DNA of 64,000 nucleotides from Microcoleus vaginatus HSN003 (GCF_022701255.1 NZ_CP031705.1:5208001-5272000), one strand, 5' to 3'; positions 1-9,292 are shown, numbered from the stretch's first letter. The notes: generated by a model not told the origin, from the letters alone. Numbers and translations are program-made.

Positions 1-664
1 CGCAACCCTAATTTATTTGGTTGACCTATCAAGAGAGCTAGAAAGAAATTTAATTTGTCTTAAAATCTGATAATTAAATTCAAGTCTGCCTCAAAAAAAC
101 TACTGCTTGAAATACCTTATCTTTGTTTTGGAGCGCTTTGGTAGATGCCCTCGTTTCTTAAAGAAGCTAGGCTACAGCAGGATCGAGCGGTGACGTTGGT
201 TAATTGATTTCTATAGCTGAATTAGAAATGTATTTTGAGTCTGGCGATTGTTAGGAAACCCTAACAAATTTAACGCTCGGCTTTTCTAAATAAAAAATTA
301 AATTTGAGGTTAGAATCAGATTTATGTGCATTTCGTTACTGCCATTGCCAGTGTGGTTTTTTGCGATCAGTTTTTTAGCTTCCTCGTGAAGCGAAGCTAT
401 CCCGTAGGGAATCGCCCGCAATAGATCGTCATCGCTTCGATCGGCAAACTACCCTTCAAAACCGGAATTAGCGACTGACGAGCCCGATCGCTCGCATATT
501 TTGCCAACTCTGACTTGTTCGAGTCCTGCAGGAGGCGGAAGCCTGGCGCTACAACCCTAGGATTAAGTTGAGGCGGGCCCCACTGGCGATCGCTCCTCAA
601 AAACAGCATGGCCACTAGGTCTTTAAGGCTATGCCTTCGGGTAGGATGAATAGGACGAGAGGAA
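1..664. other. Intergenic region, no gene supported
   Basis: No reading frame here resembles a known protein. Frame 2 stays open from the window edge to a TGA at about position 70 and could be the last 22 codons of a gene lying outside the window, but nothing in it is recognisable. The stretch carries one copy of a 32-bp dispersed repeat at 384-415 and an AT-rich section around 280-320. The promoter of the downstream phosphohexomutase gene should be in this region; I could not place it. Confidence 0.5.
384..415 (-). repeat. 32-bp dispersed repeat, copy 1
   Basis: The reverse complement of this segment is identical over all 32 bases to 23891-23922. It contains the core tcccgtaggga and the arm tcgtgaagcgaagc. 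Here it is intergenic; the second copy lies inside a reading frame. Short repeats of this type are common in Oscillatoriales genomes and their function is unknown. Confidence 0.8.
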
Positions 665-673
665 GTGGATAAA

Positions 674-2107
674 ATGAGCGCTAGCAGCAATTCAACAGAA
701 ATCAAGTTTGGAACCGATGGGTGGCGGGGACTGATTGCCCATGACTTTACTTTTGCCAACGTGCGAAAAGTCACCCGGGCGATCGCCAGTTACCTAGAAA
801 CCGCTTACACAAAAGACCGCCCAGTTCTAGTCTCCTACGATACGCGCTTTTTGGCAGACGAGTTCGCCCGCACCTCAGCGGAAGTATTGGCTGATTTGGG
901 ATGGACGGTGAAAGTGGTCGATCGAGATTGCCCCACACCAGTCATCGCTTACAGCGCCAAGCATCTCAACTCCGCAGGAGCCCTGATGTTCACTGCTTCC
1001 CACAATCCCGCACCTTACTGCGGCATCAAATACATCCCCGACTACGCGGGGCCGGCCACCCCGGAAATTACGGATACAATTGTGGCAAATATTGCTGGTG
1101 CTTCTGATGCCCCAGCCAAAGGCAGTCACAACGATAAAATTTCCACTTTTGACCCGAAACCCGAATATCTGAAGTTTCTTTATACTTTGATCGATGTGGA
1201 GCGGATTCGCTCTGCTAAGTTAAAGGTGAAATACGACGCCCTTTATTCGACTTCTCGCGGCTATCTTGACGGCGTTTTGGAACACTGCGGCTGCGATGTC
1301 GAAAGTTTTCACACCTACCGCGATGTGCTGTTTGGTGGCGGAATGCCGGAACCCAAGGGCGAACAGTTAGTTGAGTTGGTGGAAGCTGTTAAGAAGGATG
1401 CGGCGGATTTGGGTTTGGCTACGGATGGCGACAGCGATCGCTTTGGTATTGTTGACGAGTTGGGAAATGTCTTGACTCCAAACACCGTCCTGTTGCTGCT
1501 GGCGCGTCACTTGGTTAAGAATAAAGGTTTGACTGGGGCGATCGTCCGTACAGTCGCAACTACCCACTTGCTGGACAATTTGGCCGCCAAGTACGGTTTA
1601 ACAATTTACGAAACCGCAGTCGGTTTTAAATATATCGGCGAAAAAATGCGGGAAACTGCGGTGCTCATCGGTGGCGAAGAATCTGGCGGTTTGAGCGTTT
1701 TGGGTCACATTCCCGAAAAAGACGGGATTTTGGCTGATATGCTAGTTGCTGAGGCGATCGCCTATGAAGGGAAACCGCTTTCTCAGCTCGTTGAAGAAGT
1801 CATTAAAGAAGCCGACGGCCCCCTGTACAATAAGCGCTTGGACTTGCACCTAGAAGAAGCCCACAAAGCAGCCGTTTTGGAATCTTTTACCAAGAATCCC
1901 CCCACAGAAGTAGCAGGTATCCGCGTTAAGGAAATCGGCCGCAAAGACGGGATTAAACTTTATTTAGAAGACGGCGGCTGGGTACTGCTGCGGCCTTCGG
2001 GAACCGAACCTTTGATGCGCGTTTACATGGAAACCAATTCTGTGGAAAAAGAAACCAAAGTTGCCGAACACATGGAAAAGGTAATTTCTCAGTTAGAACC
2101 TGTTTAA
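674..2107 (+). CDS. Phosphoglucomutase/phosphomannomutase family protein
   Basis: Alpha-D-phosphohexomutase, which moves phosphate between C1 and C6 of a hexose through a phosphoserine. Visible motifs are the active-site serine loop TASHNP near residue 108, the metal-binding loop DGDSDRFG near residue 255, the sugar-binding loop GGEESGG near residue 335, and the C-terminal phosphate-binding loop RPSGTEPLMR. The length of about 477 residues suits the family. A GTG at 665 is also in frame, but the ATG at 674 sits 10 bases after a good Shine-Dalgarno (gagagga), so I prefer it. Whether the main substrate is glucose, mannose or glucosamine phosphate cannot be read from these motifs. It is a cytosolic enzyme feeding glycogen and cell-envelope sugar synthesis, and stands alone with its own terminator downstream. 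Confidence 0.93.
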   Translation: MSASSNSTEIKFGTDGWRGLIAHDFTFANVRKVTRAIASYLETAYTKDRPVLVSYDTRFLADEFARTSAEVLADLGWTVKVVDRDCPTPVIAYSAKHLNSAGALMFTASHNPAPYCGIKYIPDYAGPATPEITDTIVANIAGASDAPAKGSHNDKISTFDPKPEYLKFLYTLIDVERIRSAKLKVKYDALYSTSRGYLDGVLEHCGCDVESFHTYRDVLFGGGMPEPKGEQLVELVEAVKKDAADLGLATDGDSDRFGIVDELGNVLTPNTVLLLLARHLVKNKGLTGAIVRTVATTHLLDNLAAKYGLTIYETAVGFKYIGEKMRETAVLIGGEESGGLSVLGHIPEKDGILADMLVAEAIAYEGKPLSQLVEEVIKEADGPLYNKRLDLHLEEAHKAAVLESFTKNPPTEVAGIRVKEIGRKDGIKLYLEDGGWVLLRPSGTEPLMRVYMETNSVEKETKVAEHMEKVISQLEPV

Positions 2108-2153
2108 ATTTCCACCTATTCCAACGCGGGGTTTTTCTCTACCGCTTGAGATT

Positions 2154-2186
2154 GTGAGGTGCCCGCAGAGCACCTCACATCTTTTT
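2154..2186 (+). terminator. Rho-independent terminator after the phosphohexomutase
   Basis: A 9-bp perfect stem (gtgaggtgc pairing with gcacctcac) with a 7-base loop is followed by atcttttt. It begins 47 bases after the stop codon. Confidence 0.75.
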
Positions 2187-2570
2187 GATAACTCTTGCAG
2201 ATCATCTGAACATTAATCATCGATAATGGTCAGCTCGTTATATATTTGCAATACACGTGGATTTGTTAAAGTTTGGGATTGGTAAATTTATTTATTTTTA
2301 ATTCTTAATTAATTAAAATTTTCTCAATTTTTTCCGCATCTACTTGACTTTTTGCCTCATTTTATTGTATATTATTAAATAATGGTATGTTGGAAAACAT
2401 AAAAATTTTACACAGATTTAGATTGTCAAACAACTATAAGCTAATCCGCCTTTAAATTGCCTGGTCAAATAAATTTTCACTCTTGTGGGGTGGGCATCCT
2501 GCCCGCCATCAAAATACAATTTAAATGCACAACAGCTTATAGGGTAAATTATTAGCCTGTCAACCATTTT
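2187..2570. other. Intergenic region, AT-rich
   Basis: No gene is seen. The segment is strongly AT-rich between 2270 and 2450 and holds a short GC-rich palindromic phrase, gtggggtgggcatcctgccc, near 2486, of a kind scattered through such genomes. It probably contains the promoter of the LapA-like gene. Confidence 0.5.
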
Positions 2571-2846
2571 ATGAAAACAATTCCTCTGGTCGCCATTAGT
2601 TTTTTAGTAGCAATTTTAGCAAGCGCGATCGCCATTATCTCAGTCCAGAACGCCGCCCCAGTATCCTTAAACTTTATTTTTTTTAAATCGATACAACTGC
2701 CCGTAGGAGTAGTATTGGCAATGAGCATTAGTGCAGGACTGATTGGAGGTGCGCTACTGCAACCGCTGTGGAACCTTTCAGATTCCCAAAACTCTCGTCG
2801 TAAATTTCCGGCCAATCCAGAAGAATCCGACACCGTACAATATTAA
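2571..2846 (+). CDS. LapA-domain (DUF1049) membrane protein
   Basis: A 91-residue protein with two hydrophobic segments, at about residues 4-24 and 43-66, joined by a short loop containing QNAAPVSLNF. The layout of TM helix, QN-x-x-x-V-x-L-x-F strand, and second TM helix with GxxxGG is that of the lipopolysaccharide assembly protein A domain family. The C-terminal 25 residues are polar. Cyanobacterial members are inner-membrane proteins of unknown precise role; assistance in lipopolysaccharide assembly is inferred from enterobacterial LapA. The gene ends 14 bases before the stop codon of a convergent gene. Confidence 0.75.
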   Translation: MKTIPLVAISFLVAILASAIAIISVQNAAPVSLNFIFFKSIQLPVGVVLAMSISAGLIGGALLQPLWNLSDSQNSRRKFPANPEESDTVQY

Positions 2847-2860
2847 ATAGATTTAATCCC

Positions 2861-3862
2861 TTAGACGGAATATACGTGACCCTCAATCAGCAGCCGAGTA
2901 ATTCCCTTAGCTCGCAAATAAGGTGCTGCTTTTTGCAGCATACTGCTGTCAGGAATCTTGAAAACTCTTTGATTGCGAGTAGCAAATCGGCGGGCCACTC
3001 GGTGATTGTCAAACACTGCTAGGGTTTTCTCGCGAATTTCTGCTGGCGGAATTTGACCGAGTTCGCCAAAAGCTTTTAGAGGTCTAGTGATTAACTCCGC
3101 TGCCCGATCGACTACTAAATAGCAGATTTTGGGCAGAGATGCTTCGCTTAAAGGCAAAACTTGAATCAGTCCTGTACCCCGAAGCTCGTTAGCGAAGCCC
3201 TCGAAGAGGATCGACTCCGACGATAGTGAACCCAGGAGACTGCCTTCAAACAGAGAGTCTTCATGCTCTACATCTTCGTCGAAGTCGTCATCTAAATCGT
3301 CTTCATCCTCCTCATCCTCATCGTCGTCCTCGAAATCGCTAAAATCTTCACCTGCCAGCAGCCCTTCTGCTGGCAGCATAGCGTTTAGTTCACCAGTCAC
3401 AACAGCGGGGTGGCTCTGATCGGCAAGATTGGGTGCTTGGGCATCTTGCAGATCAGAAACATCCAAATCAGACTCTACATTTCCTTGAATTTCGAGTTCT
3501 GCAACTGGTTCAGGGACTGCTCCAGAACGCTTTCGGATCGTCGGTCTCGAATTTGAGGCTGACTGACGGACTGGGACTGACTCGGATAGCGGGACACCTA
3601 CAGGATCGGTTTCGCCATGTGCCGACAATTCAACAGTCGCCTCTGTCGGTTCAGAAACACTGGTGCGATCGGACAAACGCTTTTGTTTTTGCTGGACTAA
3701 AGATTCGTATTCCGGCTCCGACAAAGCCCCCTGAAGGATGCGCCTCACAGTGGAACTGCTCACTCCGTAGCGCTTTGCCAGAGTGATAGTATTCTCGTTG
3801 GACTGTCGGTACAGCCTGATGAGTTCGCGTTTGTCTGAATCGGAGAGTTTTGTAGGCGTCAT
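2861..3862 (-). CDS. HTH-domain protein with a long acidic region
   Basis: A 333-residue protein. Residues 1-60 form a transposase/resolvase-like helix-turn-helix (KRYGVSSSTVRRIL). A polar linker follows, then an extremely acidic stretch at about residues 172-205 made almost only of Asp and Glu, then a conserved-looking C-terminal domain of about 110 residues that begins near TGLIQVLPLSEASLPK. No catalytic DDE residues of a transposase are visible, so I read it as a DNA-binding protein of unknown function, not as an active transposase. The acidic tract could act as a DNA-mimic or protein-contact segment; that is inference. Confidence 0.65.
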   Translation of the reverse strand: MTPTKLSDSDKRELIRLYRQSNENTITLAKRYGVSSSTVRRILQGALSEPEYESLVQQKQKRLSDRTSVSEPTEATVELSAHGETDPVGVPLSESVPVRQSASNSRPTIRKRSGAVPEPVAELEIQGNVESDLDVSDLQDAQAPNLADQSHPAVVTGELNAMLPAEGLLAGEDFSDFEDDDEDEEDEDDLDDDFDEDVEHEDSLFEGSLLGSLSSESILFEGFANELRGTGLIQVLPLSEASLPKICYLVVDRAAELITRPLKAFGELGQIPPAEIREKTLAVFDNHRVARRFATRNQRVFKIPDSSMLQKAAPYLRAKGITRLLIEGHVYSV

Positions 3863-4016
3863 GCCAAGTTTTCCAGCAAAAAGATGTGAAAAGACGCAGG
3901 CTAGCAGTCAGGGAACTGTGATTTTTCATCTTCGATTTCAAGCTTAGAGATGCCGACAAGGGCAAAGAAGCTTTCGCGTCCCCATCGCTTGCCAAAGCAA
4001 CCCCAATCTCTAATCG

Positions 4017-5069
4017 CTACGCTGCGCGACGACTGCGCCTGCTCTGACGAGAGCGGGTTGAGATGTCATGTTCCAAGATAGCTCCAATCCCAAACAGGAT
4101 GGCGCTGAAAACAAAAAAGACTTCCAGCAAACTGCCGCTTTGATAACTACCCTCAGCCTGAGTATCGCGCCATTTAAAGTACATATCTGCGATGTAAAGC
4201 GAAAAAGTTGCAGCCGCAATCATTCTCCAAGATTGGGAAAAACGTCCTCCCCAAAACGCCAGCAGCAGTGCAGTAGCAATAATTAGCAGAAAAACGTCCC
4301 CGACGATGTAAAACAAATTAATGGCATTTTTGTGAGGCGCCAGTTGCTTGTCCAGTGCCATCACCCATCCCGGAGCTTTGATTTGTGCTTCTTCTTCGGG
4401 TTCTGATGCACCCTCGGTCGCTGCTGTTTGTGCCTCTAACTTGGACGAATTCTCCAAAGCAGGCGCTGTTCCTGTGGCAGTGGTTGCTGCTTCAGATTCT
4501 GTCACTACTTCTTGAGTGGCTGCCGGAGCCATTCCTAGCTGGACCCTCCAAGAGTCAGGTGCAGCAACCCATATAGCTACAGCAATCCCGAAGGCTGCAA
4601 TTCCCGCTAACAAACCCCACTGCCAAATTTCTAGATTCAGTCGCTTGGAAGTCACAGCTACAACCATGCCACCGATCAGGACCACATAGCTGCCCAGATA
4701 AAAGGCATCTGCTGGAGACACGTCCGGGTCTAACCCGAAATAGAGTTCCCAAATCCCGAACAGCACGCCGGCTATGAAATAGAAGAGCATCCCCAGACCT
4801 ATGCCCAGCCAGACGTTGCGCCCACTGACCATGTGGGGGCTTTGCCAGTTTCTAAAACAGACTAAAGCCGCTCCCAAGTATGCTCCACATTCAAAAATAT
4901 AAGTGCCGATCGAGTACCAAAGAGGTAAACCCTCTTCTGCTGAGAGGGGGACGCTGAACAGCAAAAAGAACAGCAACGCCATTACAGCCCAGACAATGCC
5001 CGCAATCACTAGGGTCTGAGCTGACAGTAAAGATGAAGATGTAGATGACTTTTCTGAAGTGCTACTCAT
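4017..5069 (-). CDS. Multi-pass membrane protein of unknown function
   Basis: An integral membrane protein of 350 residues from the preferred start, with about eight hydrophobic helices. Helices lie at both ends; a soluble, low-complexity loop rich in Ala, Glu and Thr (about residues 185-230) separates the first six from the last two or three. An upstream ATG at 5111 would add 14 residues with no membrane character. The internal ATG at 5069, encoding MSSTSEKS, has a GGA 7 bases ahead and gives a cleaner N-terminus. I recognise no family with a known role. The C-terminus ends in a run of Arg and Ser, typical of a cytoplasmic tail. Confidence 0.6.
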   Translation of the reverse strand: MSSTSEKSSTSSSLLSAQTLVIAGIVWAVMALLFFLLFSVPLSAEEGLPLWYSIGTYIFECGAYLGAALVCFRNWQSPHMVSGRNVWLGIGLGMLFYFIAGVLFGIWELYFGLDPDVSPADAFYLGSYVVLIGGMVVAVTSKRLNLEIWQWGLLAGIAAFGIAVAIWVAAPDSWRVQLGMAPAATQEVVTESEAATTATGTAPALENSSKLEAQTAATEGASEPEEEAQIKAPGWVMALDKQLAPHKNAINLFYIVGDVFLLIIATALLLAFWGGRFSQSWRMIAAATFSLYIADMYFKWRDTQAEGSYQSGSLLEVFFVFSAILFGIGAILEHDISTRSRQSRRSRRAA

Positions 5070-5111
5070 AGGGATTCCACGAGACCTAACTAGCGGTTGA
5101 ACGCACCCCAT

Positions 5112-5628
5112 CTCAATCTTTGATTGGAGATGAGGATTCTTTCGCCAAAAAACCTTAAAAAACCTTGCTCTGACGCTTCCGGAATAACTGGCGTCCTCAG
5201 TGTGTCGTCGGGACGTTGGCCCTTGTACACTCTAGAAAGACTAAGCAAGAATAATATCTATTTACTAATTCAATCAATTAGTTGTTAGTCGATCTTGTAC
5301 CCGGAAATATAATGATAGAAATACGGTATATGTCTTTACCCTTAAGGTTTGTACAGTACCCAATCTATCTCTGAAATTCTACCATCAAAGGTTGAGGTAT
5401 CTGTTTTTTTGCTTTCACACTCCCCCACTCATATCAATAATTCTGGGTGGGGACTGCGCTCGAAACTTAGTTAAATTGCCAGACCATAGGTGGCCTCCAA
5501 ACCGAATCAACAATTTAGTTGGTCAATACAAGTTGGCAATCCAACCTGTATATCACCTACCCCCTACAGTGCAATTATCTAAGCTCAATTATCTCAGTCC
5601 AATTGTCTGAGCAATTGTCACAGATTTT
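5112..5628. other. Intergenic region between two minus-strand genes
   Basis: No gene is supported. It contains a pyrimidine/purine palindrome near 5418-5450 (cccccactc against gggtgggg) and the segment that should carry the promoter of the downstream membrane protein gene. A run of short imperfect repeats of caattgtctgag-like sequence near 5570-5625 could form the 3' hairpin of the upstream gene. Confidence 0.4.
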
Positions 5629-6303
5629 CTATCCTGCGATCCACAATTTGTTGAGGGCTGATTGTTTCAGCCAATCTAGAAACTGAGTCCGATCCGGGGC
5701 TGGCATATCTTGCAGCACATCGCTGACTCCCTCAGCGAAGTCCGTATTGCCAAAATATGATTTCCCCAAACGGTGGAGTTCTTGCAATAAGGTTTTGAGA
5801 TGCTGCTCTTGCCAAGGAGGCACCTTGTGATTTTGCAAGGGACTAACGGTTAGCCAATTTTTGATCGCATCAGGGGAGTCTGCCTGGGGGAACTTTCCCT
5901 GCTGAAATACCTTGGCGATATCTTTCTGAAACGATGTGGCTTGCCTTGCGCCTAAGAGGTCTTCTACATCGAAGTAAACAGCTTGAAGCAGTAGCAGACA
6001 ACCCTGCGCGAACAGCGGTGCTTTGGTTGCTTCATTACTTGCCGGTTCTTCACCCGCAAGCTGATCTAAACGGACTTTTCCCCAGACGCTATATCTCTCC
6101 GGCTCTTCTAGCAGAACACAGGCTTTGCCTCGGTTGTCGGTTAAGTCCCGCCACAAGGCTCTGGCGTCTTCTGCTTGCTTGCCGTTAAAGGCGCTGATCA
6201 GGCGAAAAGTCTGCCCCTGATAATTGAGAATGGGAATTTGTTGATCCCGTTTTGGGTGTTGAAAATTGGTTATTTCAACATCCTGCCGTTTCAGAATAAA
6301 CAT
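5629..6303 (-). CDS. Conserved cyanobacterial protein, Npun_F0813-like
   Basis: A 224-residue soluble protein with no signal peptide and no membrane segment. The start MFILKRQDVEI and overall length match my recollection of the Npun_F0813 family, which occurs only in cyanobacteria and has no assigned function; the family name is from memory and not verified. The C-terminal half is helical and Leu/Gln-rich (HLKTLLQELHRLGKSYFG). An IS200/IS605-like right end lies 43 bases upstream of the start codon, so the normal promoter may have been displaced. Confidence 0.6.
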   Translation of the reverse strand: MFILKRQDVEITNFQHPKRDQQIPILNYQGQTFRLISAFNGKQAEDARALWRDLTDNRGKACVLLEEPERYSVWGKVRLDQLAGEEPASNEATKAPLFAQGCLLLLQAVYFDVEDLLGARQATSFQKDIAKVFQQGKFPQADSPDAIKNWLTVSPLQNHKVPPWQEQHLKTLLQELHRLGKSYFGNTDFAEGVSDVLQDMPAPDRTQFLDWLKQSALNKLWIAG

Positions 6304-6346
6304 GACACTGCGATTTGACTCCTGTCATGGCCGAGGTGCTGTGCTT

Positions 6347-6400
6347 TTGACACTCCCCATGCCTAAAGGCGAGGGGATTCTTGATTCAGCGAGTCCACTT
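6347..6400 (-). mobile_element. IS200/IS605-type right end / omega-RNA-like remnant
   Basis: Read on the minus strand, this segment has the form seen at the 3' end of TnpB transposons: a sub-terminal hairpin (stem GCCT/AGGC stacked on CCCC/GGGG, at 6355-6376) followed by GGGGAGTGTCAA, where the element stops at 6347. The bases before the hairpin (gctgaatcaagaatccc) are also typical. No intact tnpA or tnpB was found in the following 850 bases, so this is a remnant or a minimal non-autonomous element. The identity rests on recalled family features. Confidence 0.5.
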
Positions 6401-7243
6401 AAATTAGCAGGATTGCTCCTGATCACCCAGAGATGGTTCTCTCCTCAAGCGTTCCGATACTTTTTTGCTAACAAATGCTAACAAATATCTGAGCTGAGAT
6501 AGTCTCTCAGCCTGGGCCTATAAATCAATGCACGAAGGAAAATCCCCCGCGCACAATTTACGACTGCTGTACTGGCAACGTTTGATTTTCGCGCTCATGC
6601 CGAGCAGGCGATTGACTGTTTTGCTTTGATGCCGTAGAGGAAGCTTACATAGAGGCTCCGTACCATCAGGGATTTTCACCTGAGTCTTTCAATCATAGTT
6701 CTACCACATTTTTCTCAAATATCAAGTCGAGCAGAATGTTAGCAAACATAACTAAACATCAGCCAATTAGTCATTCTGTCTCAACTCATACCTAAAATGA
6801 GGGGACGAGCTCTGGTTTTTCGCTAATGTGGTCAGCGTTTTAGGCTTTGCCACTAGGGGATGTTACCATAACCAATAGAAATCGGGGAAAAAGCACCTGT
6901 GACTCTTGTGCTGTCTGAGTTCCGTCTTAATTTGGGGAGAGATGCGATCGACCAAATATTTTGGTTTGTACTCGACCTCTAAATACTTTACCCGAGTTCA
7001 CGTCCTACCTAGTTTGGATGGTAAATTTACAAGTGTGCTGTTTGCAGGTGAGTCGCTCCAGCTTGGGTGAGATACAGGAAGAGGACGCACAGGCACTCTC
7101 ATCACCTTGGTTTTTTTCCCAGCCATCGCGCTCCACGCCGTCTTTTTCTACATCAAAGTGGTTTCTGGGTAAGTCATCATATAATTTACTTGCTCGATCG
7201 CACACTGCACCGATACAATAATCTTGTTAGCCATTTTTGACTT
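6401..7243. other. Long gene-poor region, probably decayed mobile DNA
   Basis: Over 800 bases without a credible gene. The part next to the IS200/IS605-like end (6401-6720) may be the decayed body of that element; short open frames on both strands are interrupted and show no known domain. A 66-codon minus-strand frame at 7005-7205 starts with GTG, has no ribosome-binding site and resembles nothing known, so I did not call it. The promoter for tRNA-Arg should lie near the right end. Confidence 0.45.
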
Positions 7244-7317
7244 GGGTGCGTAACTCAGTTGGATAGAGTAGCTGCCTTCTAAGCAGCGAGCCGCAGGTTC
7301 AAGTCCTGCCGTACCCG
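7244..7317 (+). tRNA. tRNA-Arg (anticodon UCU)
   Basis: A complete cloverleaf can be folded. The acceptor stem GGGTGCG pairs with CGTACCC, with one G-U pair. The D arm has ACTCAGTTGGATAGAGT, the anticodon stem GCTGC/GCAGC encloses loop CTTCTAA with anticodon TCT, and the T arm is GCAGG-TTCAAGT-CCTGC. The discriminator base is G. The CCA end is not encoded. It reads the rare AGA and AGG codons. Confidence 0.95.
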
Positions 7318-7663
7318 TTACACAAAATTTAATGATATCAAGGGTTTCAGCACTTTTCTACCACCAAGGAAAGAGCGACTGATATCTTATTTGCTTCGGA
7401 TTTGTTTCCGATGCCCGAATCCGAAACAAATCCTTAAAAAAGCCCCGCCTGCCAAACCTGGGCCAATCTGCCCGCTTCTGGGCGATCGACACTGCTACGC
7501 TTCTGAGTATATGTTTGGCACAGCCGATGTGGTATCATAAAAAGTCTATTGTGTCAATAGCCTAGATCCTGCGATGTTCAAACAGCACCAGCAGCAGGTT
7601 GTGGGCCGAGTAGCCCTCAGGGGTTATCCTTAGTAATCAGGCTAGTTTCCGATAGGTTTGGAT
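7318..7663. other. Intergenic region downstream of tRNA-Arg
   Basis: No gene is seen. There is an imperfect inverted repeat around 7387-7437 (ttcggatttgtttc against gaatccgaaacaaat) that could end tRNA transcription or be a dispersed palindrome. The 5' region of the site-2 protease homologue begins about 7560. Confidence 0.4.
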
Positions 7664-9292
7664 ATGTTCCCAACAACTCTATTTCATATTCCCCAAAATT
7701 TAATGCTATTACTCGACCGCAGCGCGATCGACCGATTAAAGCCCCTATGGGCGCAAGCAACCGGAATGCCTATAGTTGCATCGGAAAATACGGCAACAAT
7801 TGCGCTCGTATTGGTTGCTGTGGGAATTCTAGGTTGGGGATTTTATCGCGCCAGACCTTTTGGCAAACTGGGAATTTTGGCTTGGTTGCAGTCTGTTGCG
7901 TTGATGAGTCCCTGGCTGCTGTTCTTTGGTTTGTTCGCCGCAGGGATTTACCTCAATCTAGTTGCGGTATTGTTGCTGCTGGTGGCATCCACGGGATTAT
8001 ACATTTATCTGGGTCGGCAATTGCGTAAGGCTGCATCGGATGCAGTGCTGCCGCGCCCGGATGCTGCTGAGGTAAAGTCCCAAAGCGATGCTTTCTCGGC
8101 CCCTGACTCCCAGGGAACACCAGGCCCAGAAACCATTAAGATCGTGACATCCTCGCCTGCGAATAAGGAATCAGAAATAATTCCCGTTCCAGTTGAAGAC
8201 CTCAAAACAATTAAAGGCATCTTTGGCATTGATACTTTCTTTGCCACAGAAACAATTCCTTATCAAGATGGGGTAATTCTCAAAGGTAATCTCCGGGGAG
8301 ACCCAGAACAAGTACACTCACGTTTGACGGCAAGTTTGGAAGAAAGATTAAATGATCGCTACCGCCTATTTTTAGTAGAAAATCAGGACGACAAGCCAGT
8401 AGTTATTATCTTGCCCAGCACCAACGACCCGCAGCCAACTACCGTATCTCAAAAAATCCTAGCAGTCGTGCTGCTGCTGGCAACAATTGCTACTAGCTTA
8501 GAGACAGGCGGTTTGCTGCTAGGTTTCGATTTCTTTAACTCGCCGACTAGATATCTAGAAGTTCTGCCAATTGCAGTAGGAATTTGGGCGGTTTTAGGCT
8601 CTGGGGAAATTGCTCGCCGAGTGCTGGCAAATCGGTACAAGGTTGGCTTGAGTTGGCCGTTTTTTATACCAACTTTGCAGATAGGTTGTTTTGGAGCGAT
8701 CGACCGTTTTGAGTCGCTGCTGCCCAACCGTAAAGTTTTGTTTGACATCGCTTTTGCCGGGTCAGCGGCTGGGGGTATAGTTTCTCTGCTAATGCTGGTA
8801 ACGGGTTTGCTGCTGTCTCACCCCGGCAGTTTGTTTCAAATTCCCGCAGAATTTTTCAAGGGCTCAGTTTTGGTGGGAACTTTGGCAAAAGTGGTTTTGG
8901 GTTCGGCGTTGCAGCAGCAGATTGTTGACGTTCACCCGCTGGTAGTTATAGGTTGGTTGGGCTTGGTAATAACGGCGATTAATTTGATGCCGGCGGGACA
9001 GTTGGACGGGGGTAGAATCGTGCAAGCCATCTACGGTCGGAAAATAGCCAGTCGCACTACTTTGGCGACTTTTGTGGTGCTGGCTATCGTTTCTTTGGTT
9101 AATCCTTTGGCTCTGTATTGGGCGATCGTGATTCTGATTTTACAGCGGAATCTGGAACGGCCCAGCCTCAACGAGCTGACTGAGCCTGACGACGCTCGCG
9201 CGGCTTTGGGTTTGCTAGCTTTGTTCTTGATGATTGCTGCCCTGTTGCCGTTGACTCCAGCTTTGGCTGGCCGTCTGGGCATCGGGAACTAA
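7664..9292 (+). CDS. Site-2 protease (M50) homologue lacking the HExxH motif
   Basis: A membrane protein of 542 residues related to the cyanobacterial/plant EGY branch of site-2 proteases. It has N-terminal hydrophobic helices, a soluble region at about residues 125-260, and a C-terminal core of six or more helices. The conserved core phrases FESLLPNRKVLFDIAFAG and NLMPAGQLDGGR (the second metal-site motif) are present. Where active members have HExxH, this protein reads GSGEIARR near residue 313, so both metal-binding histidines are missing. Plant EGY3 is a known precedent for an inactive relative. Start: the ATG at 7664 follows AGG by 7 bases; a TTG at 7658 is also in frame. It is likely a non-proteolytic member in the thylakoid or plasma membrane. 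Confidence 0.85.
   Translation: MFPTTLFHIPQNLMLLLDRSAIDRLKPLWAQATGMPIVASENTATIALVLVAVGILGWGFYRARPFGKLGILAWLQSVALMSPWLLFFGLFAAGIYLNLVAVLLLLVASTGLYIYLGRQLRKAASDAVLPRPDAAEVKSQSDAFSAPDSQGTPGPETIKIVTSSPANKESEIIPVPVEDLKTIKGIFGIDTFFATETIPYQDGVILKGNLRGDPEQVHSRLTASLEERLNDRYRLFLVENQDDKPVVIILPSTNDPQPTTVSQKILAVVLLLATIATSLETGGLLLGFDFFNSPTRYLEVLPIAVGIWAVLGSGEIARRVLANRYKVGLSWPFFIPTLQIGCFGAIDRFESLLPNRKVLFDIAFAGSAAGGIVSLLMLVTGLLLSHPGSLFQIPAEFFKGSVLVGTLAKVVLGSALQQQIVDVHPLVVIGWLGLVITAINLMPAGQLDGGRIVQAIYGRKIASRTTLATFVVLAIVSLVNPLALYWAIVILILQRNLERPSLNELTEPDDARAALGLLALFLMIAALLPLTPALAGRLGIGN

Noticed and set aside
397-774. Minus-strand frame of 125 codons at the left end
   Set aside because: It overlaps the true 5' end of the phosphohexomutase gene on the other strand and resembles no protein.
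5418-5450. IS200/IS605-like palindrome (cccccactc ... gggtgggg)
   Set aside because: The loop is long and the typical GTGTCAA end is missing; treated as a simple palindrome.
7005-7205. Minus-strand frame of 66 codons upstream of tRNA-Arg
   Set aside because: GTG start, no ribosome-binding site, no recognisable domain; kept as an uncertain frame in the region note only.
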